From Salinisphaera sp. UBA6602 (GTDB taxonomy: Bacteria; Pseudomonadota; Gammaproteobacteria; Nevskiales; Salinisphaeraceae): DNA of 10,994 bases. Positions 7,404 to 10,994 of the stretch are shown piece after piece (positions within the stretch are counted from its first letter, which is position 1; each line of letters starts with the position of its first letter). The translations under genes and the position numbers were made by a program. The notes under the pieces are model-generated. The model was given only the letters and a program-made list of their open reading frames with translations. It was not told where the DNA came from and ran no database searches. The stretch lies in NCBI GenBank assembly GCA_002433465.1, contig DJIE01000097.1, forward strand, positions 1 through 10,994. The letters run 5' to 3'.

Positions 7404-8426
7404 TCAGGGGGAAACGTTACGGCTCGCCGACTGGGTTTCGCGTACCAGATTCTCGGCGATGCGCTTGACGGTGCGCGCCGGCACTTCGCCCACTACCGTG
7501 ATTTGCGTATCTTCGACTACATGCCCGTAGGCGTTCACTGCGCCCATGGTGGTCGCCCCTTCCAGGGGCTTGCGCAGCCCGGCCGGTGCGATGAACGCAG
7601 ATACCGCAGCCACGCCGTCGGTGAACAGCATCTGGCGCACGAAACCGCTTTCGGTCACGCGGCGCACACCGTCTTCGGCAAGCTCGAAACCGGGCGGCAG
7701 GTCGGTGGGCTTCCATGCGTCTTCGGGCACCGGCTTGTCTTCGACCTGGACGGCCTGGTGCTTGACCACGCGAAAGCCGTCGATGTCGTAACCCGGCTCG
7801 AATTCGTCGTCGTCGATCGACTTCGGAAACTCGACCTGGGTAAACATGAGCTGCTCGAGCACGTTGTTGTCGCTGATCAGATCAAGCTTCAGCGGCAGCC
7901 GTGTCTCGTCGTCGATAAGCATGCGATAGCCGTACCGGTATCCGTCGAGCGGTTCGATACTGATAAGCCGACCCACCCGGTCCGCCAGGCGGCGTTGGCC
8001 CATATCGGTTACCCGGTAGTGCTCGCCCATGCGGTCGGCAGAAAACTGCGCAACGCTACCCAGCAACCCGTCGTGCTTGCGTTGTGAAATCAGCACGACC
8101 TTGTTCTGCGGCAGAATCGAGGTGACCACCCCACCGCGCCGAATGACTTCGCGCGGCTGACCCGTCAACGAAACCAGCCGCTCCTGCTCCAGGCCATCGC
8201 GCCGGCGATGAATCACCCGCAGCGTGTCGAGCTGGCCCTCACGCAGATAAACGATAATACCGCGGTAGGTTTCACTACGAACCGCCTCGGACGCCTTGGC
8301 AAGCAGCGCGTTTAGGGAGCCGTCGGCCTCGGCACTAGCGGATGCTTCACCATCGGCGGCCTGCGCGGCCGCCGAAAGTGCCGTCAGAAAAAACAGCAGC
8401 AGGAACGCAGGAAGCGCTCTCGTCAC
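7404..8426 (-). CDS. rseB: Sigma-E regulatory protein RseB/MucB
   Basis: RseB/MucB is a periplasmic protein that binds the periplasmic part of RseA/MucA and shields it from site-1 proteolysis; it responds to lipoprotein or lipopolysaccharide signals. The 340-residue product has a cleavable signal peptide (hydrophobic 5-20, probable cut after AAAQA near residue 23). A large N-terminal lipid-binding-type domain follows (SETYRGIIVYLREGQLDTLRV; ISIEPLDGYRYGYRMLID), then a smaller C-terminal domain from about 225 (WKPTDLPPGFEL; LFTDGVAAVSAFI; GAVNAYG). It starts at GTG 8426, overlapping the rseA stop as GTGA, with CAGGAT about 9 nt upstream. Coupled translation would keep it in step with its partner RseA. 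Confidence 0.95.
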   Translation of the reverse strand: MTRALPAFLLLFFLTALSAAAQAADGEASASAEADGSLNALLAKASEAVRSETYRGIIVYLREGQLDTLRVIHRRRDGLEQERLVSLTGQPREVIRRGGVVTSILPQNKVVLISQRKHDGLLGSVAQFSADRMGEHYRVTDMGQRRLADRVGRLISIEPLDGYRYGYRMLIDDETRLPLKLDLISDNNVLEQLMFTQVEFPKSIDDDEFEPGYDIDGFRVVKHQAVQVEDKPVPEDAWKPTDLPPGFELAEDGVRRVTESGFVRQMLFTDGVAAVSAFIAPAGLRKPLEGATTMGAVNAYGHVVEDTQITVVGEVPARTVKRIAENLVRETQSASRNVSP

Positions 8427-9115
8427 TGCGGCGTATCCTGCCCATAGGTAGCCACGCGCACGAAGCCCGGCGTGGTGCCCGACATGCCGTAGCCGCGCGC
8501 CAGGCCGTTATGCTCGACCAGATAACCGTTGAGTTCGTCTTCAAGCGCCGGATCCGACACCGACCAGTGGTCTGCCGGACCGCGCTGTACCGCCGCCTGG
8601 CTCGGGCCTGCCTGGCGCAGCATGTCGCTGGACAGTTCGTTGGAGGCGACCATCGCCTGCGCCCCGCCCATGCCGGCCGCATTGCCCTGCGCGGCCACCG
8701 ACGTCGCGGCCGGGGCACCGTTGCCGGAGGCGCTGGCCAGACTGTTGCCCGTCGTTGCGTCCTGTCGTAGCGGGTTGCTCACCAGCAGCACGATACCGGC
8801 CGCCGACGCCACTGCGGCCAGACCGGCCATGCTGCGCCAGCGCCGTCGTGCTGCAACCCGCATCGGCACCGCCACCGGACGCGCCGCCGCGGTTTCCGGT
8901 CGATCCTGTGCGATCGCCGCCATTACACGGTCGGAGAAATTGCAGTCCAGCGGCACCGCCATTTCACCATTGTGGGCACGCAGCGTGGTGCGCAGCCAGT
9001 GCTGGCGACCCCAGCTTTCACGAAGCTGCTCATCGCGTAGCAAGGCGCTGACTACTGCGTCCGCTTCGTCGCGAGTGGCCTCGCCGTCTAGAAACGCGGA
9101 AAACTGCTCGTTCAT
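8423..9115 (-). CDS. rseA: Anti-sigma-E factor RseA/MucA
   Basis: RseA/MucA is an inner-membrane protein whose cytoplasmic N-terminus sequesters RpoE. Stress triggers sequential proteolysis (DegS/AlgW, then RseP) that frees the sigma factor. The 230-residue product has the N-terminal anti-sigma domain (FSAFLDGEATRDEAD, LRESWGRQHWLRTTLR). A basic stretch AARRRWRS precedes one membrane segment at about 96-113. A low-complexity Ala/Gly/Ser-rich periplasmic linker follows. The C-terminus resembles MucA (LNGYLVEHNGLARGYGM then PGFVRVATYG), the part expected to contact RseB. The ATG at 9115 lies 7 nt after the rpoE stop, with a GAGG site overlapping that stop, so coupling to rpoE is likely. The frame is open upstream within rpoE, but the family N-terminus supports this start. 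Confidence 0.94.
   Translation of the reverse strand: MNEQFSAFLDGEATRDEADAVVSALLRDEQLRESWGRQHWLRTTLRAHNGEMAVPLDCNFSDRVMAAIAQDRPETAAARPVAVPMRVAARRRWRSMAGLAAVASAAGIVLLVSNPLRQDATTGNSLASASGNGAPAATSVAAQGNAAGMGGAQAMVASNELSSDMLRQAGPSQAAVQRGPADHWSVSDPALEDELNGYLVEHNGLARGYGMSGTTPGFVRVATYGQDTPQ
8435..8440 (-). promoter_or_regulatory. Ribosome binding site of rseB
   Basis: The minus strand reads CAGGAT inside the end of rseA, with AGGA 9 nt before the GTG at 8426. It supports a GTG start that overlaps the rseA stop codon. Confidence 0.55.
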
Positions 9116-9122
9116 GCTGACC

Positions 9123-9698
9123 TCACTTGTCCGACAGGGACACCAGTTTCTGCTCGATTGCCGCCCGGGCACGAAAGATACGCGAGCGTACCGTGCCCAC
9201 GGGGCAATCCATTGATTGTGCAATCTCTTCGTAGCTCATGCCATCCAGCTCGCGGAGCATGATCGCGGTACGCAAATCCTCGGGTAATTCGCGGATGGCA
9301 CCGATCACCGCATCGCGTATCTCTTCGCTTTCCAGCAACGCCTCGGGCGTATCGCCTTCCGAAAACCGCTCCGTATGGCCGAAGGCCTCGGCATCGGCGA
9401 CATCGATGTCCTGACTCGCCGGGCGCCGTGAACGGGCCACCAGAAAGTTTTTCGCGGTGTTGATGGATATGCGATAGAGCCATGTATAGAAAGCGCTATT
9501 GCCCTTGAACCCTTTGAGCGCGCGGTAGGCCTTGATGAAGGCTTCCTGCGCCACGTCCGGCGCGTCTGCCGGGCTCACGTAGCGTGCCACCAGCTTGACG
9601 ACCTTGTGCTGATACTTGCGGATGAGCAAGTCGAAGGCACGATCGTCGCCGGACTGGGCGCGGGCTACCAGTTGCTCGTCGCTGACGTCTTCAGTCAT
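9123..9698 (-). CDS. rpoE: RNA polymerase sigma factor RpoE (AlgU/AlgT, sigma-E)
   Basis: This extracytoplasmic-function sigma factor directs RNA polymerase to envelope-stress promoters. The 191-residue product matches the RpoE/AlgU family closely. Region 2 spans about 6-90 (RAFDLLIRKYQHKVVKLV, DVAQEAFIKAYRAL, FYTWLYRISINTAKN, then VARSRRP). Region 4 spans about 127-185 (LPEDLRTAIMLRELDGMSYEEIA, where the helix-turn-helix continues with CPVGTVRSRIFRAR). The ATG at 9698 gives the expected family N-terminus, but no good Shine-Dalgarno precedes it. A sigma-E-like promoter lies about 85 nt upstream. It is followed at once by its anti-sigma factor rseA, and the divergent neighbour is nadB, as in E. 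coli. Confidence 0.97.
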   Translation of the reverse strand: MTEDVSDEQLVARAQSGDDRAFDLLIRKYQHKVVKLVARYVSPADAPDVAQEAFIKAYRALKGFKGNSAFYTWLYRISINTAKNFLVARSRRPASQDIDVADAEAFGHTERFSEGDTPEALLESEEIRDAVIGAIRELPEDLRTAIMLRELDGMSYEEIAQSMDCPVGTVRSRIFRARAAIEQKLVSLSDK

Positions 9699-9718
9699 CT
9701 ATCTGCAGCGCCGGACAT
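9695..9718 (-). other. Possible 7-codon leader ORF overlapping the rpoE start
   Basis: An ATG at 9718 opens a reading frame encoding MSGAADR. Its TGA stop overlaps the rpoE ATG as ATGA. It has no Shine-Dalgarno of its own, and a short perfect inverted repeat (TCTGG/CCAGA with a 4-nt loop) sits at its start. E. coli rpoE is known to be coupled to a much longer leader ORF (rseD). This one could be chance. Confidence 0.2.
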
Positions 9719-9745
9719 CTGGAAAGCCAGAGCAATCGATGCGCG

Positions 9746-9773
9746 AATTAACCTCTTCGTTGTTGCGTACCAA
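9746..9773 (-). promoter_or_regulatory. Possible second (sigma-70-type) rpoE promoter
   Basis: The minus strand reads TTGGTA, a 16-nt spacer and TTAATT. Both hexamers are imperfect. A housekeeping promoter downstream of a sigma-E promoter would fit how rpoE/algU genes are usually driven, but the match is weak. Confidence 0.2.
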
Positions 9774-9788
9774 GACGCCGTTATCCAC

Positions 9789-9815
9789 GTAGACCGCGGA
9801 TTCGCAAATAAGTTC
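9789..9815 (-). promoter_or_regulatory. Sigma-E-type promoter of the rpoE-rseAB cluster
   Basis: The minus strand reads GAACTT (9815-9810), a 16-nt spacer and TCTAC (9793-9789). The sigma-E/AlgU consensus is (G)GAACTT, 16-17 nt, TCTGA or similar, so the -35 core is exact and the -10 is close. The predicted start of transcription lies near 9782, giving an 85-nt leader before rpoE. Position and orientation fit the positive autoregulation typical of rpoE/algU. Confidence 0.65.
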
Positions 9816-9921
9816 GCACTGATTTTGCGCTATGCTGCCAGCCGTCATCTTTTCGCTACACAACCGAATGAGACGCCTACGCGTCGAGAGGCTCAGTGTA
9901 GCGACGCAACGTGCTTTCGTC

Positions 9922-10994
9922 ATGCAGTCGACCGAATCCCCGGTATGCAAACGCTTCGATGTCGTCGTCGTAGGCAGCGGCGCGGCCGGCCTTACGCTCG
10001 CCCTTCGCCTGGCCCGTAGCGGGCGTCGTATCGCGGTGATTTCCAAGGGCGCGCTGGCCGAGGGCAGCACGCTCTACGCCCAGGGCGGCATCTCGGCGGT
10101 ACTTGATGCCGAGGACAGCGTGGACGCCCATGTGGCCGATACGCTGGCTGCCGGCGCGGGCCTGTGCGACGAAGCCGCGGTAAGGCATACGGTGTCGCAC
10201 TCGCGCGCTGCGATCGAATGGCTGATCGAGCGCGGCGTACCGTTCACACGCGCCGAAGAGACCGACAACGAGTCGGGCTATGCCTATCATCTGAACCGCG
10301 AAGGCGGACATAGTCACCGCCGGATCATCCATGCCGACGATGCCACGGGGCGCGCCGTGGAAACCACGCTGGAAGGACTGACCCGCGCCAGCGAACGGAT
10401 TACGGTGTTCGAACACCATATGGCGGTGGAGCTGATCGTGACCGCCGACGCCGACGAACCCGGCGGGCGCTGTCGCGGCGTATACGTGCTGGATATCGAG
10501 GCGGATACCGTATTCACGTTCGCCGCCGACCAGGTCGTACTGGCCACCGGCGGTGCAAATCTGGTCTATCTCTATAGCAGCAATCCGCATGCCGCCAGCG
10601 GCGACGGCATCGCCATGGCCTGGCGTGCCGGAGCGCGGGTGGCGAACATGGAATTCATGCAGTTCCACCCGACCTGCCTCTATCATCCAAAGGCGCGCTC
10701 TTTTCTGATCAGCGAAGCCCTGCGCGGCGAAGGCGCACTGCTGCGCCTCGCGGACGGCAGCCGTTTCATGCCCCGCCACGACGAGCGCGCCGAACTCGCG
10801 CCGCGCGACGTGGTGGCCCGGGCAATCGACGCGGAAATGAAGCGCACCGGCCAGCCGCATGTATGGCTGGATATCACCCATGCCGGCAAGCCGTTCATTG
10901 AAAAACATTTCCCGGCCATTAATGCCCGCTGCCTGGAACTCGGCCTGGATATGAGCAAGGAAGCGCTGCCGGTGGTACCGGCCGCCCATTACAC
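9922..10994 (+). CDS. nadB: L-aspartate oxidase NadB, N-terminal two thirds (cut by window edge)
   Basis: NadB is an FAD enzyme that oxidises L-aspartate to iminoaspartate, the first step of de novo NAD synthesis; NadA takes the product on to quinolinate. The 357 visible residues show the FAD-binding GSGAAG at 18-23, GSTLYAQGGISAV, REGGHSHRRI from 126, HADDATG, the LATGGA motif, SGDGIAMAWRAGARVANMEF and QFHPTCLYHP around 247-256, SEALRGEGALL, and VVPAAHY at the window end. These match NadB better than succinate dehydrogenase SdhA (EGGHSHRR context, short N-terminus). About 180 residues are missing beyond 10994. The ATG at 9922 places the FAD motif at the usual depth. An in-frame ATG at 9868 would add 18 basic residues; neither start has a clear Shine-Dalgarno. 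Confidence 0.96.
   Translation, partial: MQSTESPVCKRFDVVVVGSGAAGLTLALRLARSGRRIAVISKGALAEGSTLYAQGGISAVLDAEDSVDAHVADTLAAGAGLCDEAAVRHTVSHSRAAIEWLIERGVPFTRAEETDNESGYAYHLNREGGHSHRRIIHADDATGRAVETTLEGLTRASERITVFEHHMAVELIVTADADEPGGRCRGVYVLDIEADTVFTFAADQVVLATGGANLVYLYSSNPHAASGDGIAMAWRAGARVANMEFMQFHPTCLYHPKARSFLISEALRGEGALLRLADGSRFMPRHDERAELAPRDVVARAIDAEMKRTGQPHVWLDITHAGKPFIEKHFPAINARCLELGLDMSKEALPVVPAAHY

Noticed and set aside
9781..9789. TTATCCACG, one mismatch from the DnaA-box consensus, beside the rpoE promoter.
   Set aside because: A 9-mer with one mismatch is expected about twice by chance on both strands of an 11-kb window. It is isolated, with no cluster, AT-rich element or replication gene.
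9831..9836. TATGCT on the plus strand as a -10 for nadB.
   Set aside because: No acceptable -35 lies 16-18 nt upstream, so the single hexamer is not enough.
9877..10989. A 370-codon open frame on the minus strand opposite nadB.
   Set aside because: The plus strand encodes clear NadB motifs throughout. The antisense product has no recognisable family.

Overview
The window looks like an ordinary core chromosomal segment of a GC-rich gammaproteobacterium. The gene order nadB (divergent), rpoE, rseA, rseB, then lepA, lepB, rnc, era, recO, pdxJ is essentially that of Escherichia coli. Two features point away from enterics and towards Pseudomonas-like or deeper gammaproteobacterial lineages: a mucD-type HtrA protease sits where E. 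coli has rseC, and a DUF4845 gene lies between lepB and rnc. The sequence alone does not fix the genus; a Salinisphaera or other Nevskiales-like organism is a guess. There are no signs of mobile elements, CRISPR arrays, rRNA or tRNA genes, or recent transfer.

Layout. Positions 9922 to 10994 (+) carry the first two thirds of nadB (L-aspartate oxidase, NAD synthesis). A 223-bp spacer separates it from the divergent envelope-stress cluster on the minus strand: rpoE (9698-9123), rseA/mucA (9115-8423), rseB/mucB (8426-7404) and mucD (7306-5867). The spacer holds a good match to a sigma-E promoter pointing at rpoE, which suggests autoregulation. A strong intrinsic terminator at 5807-5771 ends this cluster. 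The second minus-strand cluster runs lepA (5740-3941), lepB (3934-3155), DUF4845 (3109-2699), rnc (2712-2011), era (1991-1098), recO (969-202) and the 5' end of pdxJ (205-1, cut by the window edge). Its genes overlap or sit close together, apart from a 128-bp gap before recO.

How the genes work together. The first cluster is a complete regulatory circuit: sigma factor (RpoE), membrane anti-sigma factor (RseA), periplasmic brake and sensor (RseB), and a periplasmic HtrA protease (MucD), here predicted to be a lipoprotein. The second cluster couples translation and protein export (LepA/EF4, signal peptidase LepB) with RNA processing and 30S assembly (RNase III, Era), recombination repair (RecO) and vitamin B6 synthesis (PdxJ). 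No stretch longer than 300 bases lacks a gene.

I did not find an undescribed system. The observations most worth checking are the sigma-E promoter, the lipobox on MucD, a possible tiny leader ORF touching the rpoE start codon, and a promoter-like element just upstream of the mucD-lepA terminator.
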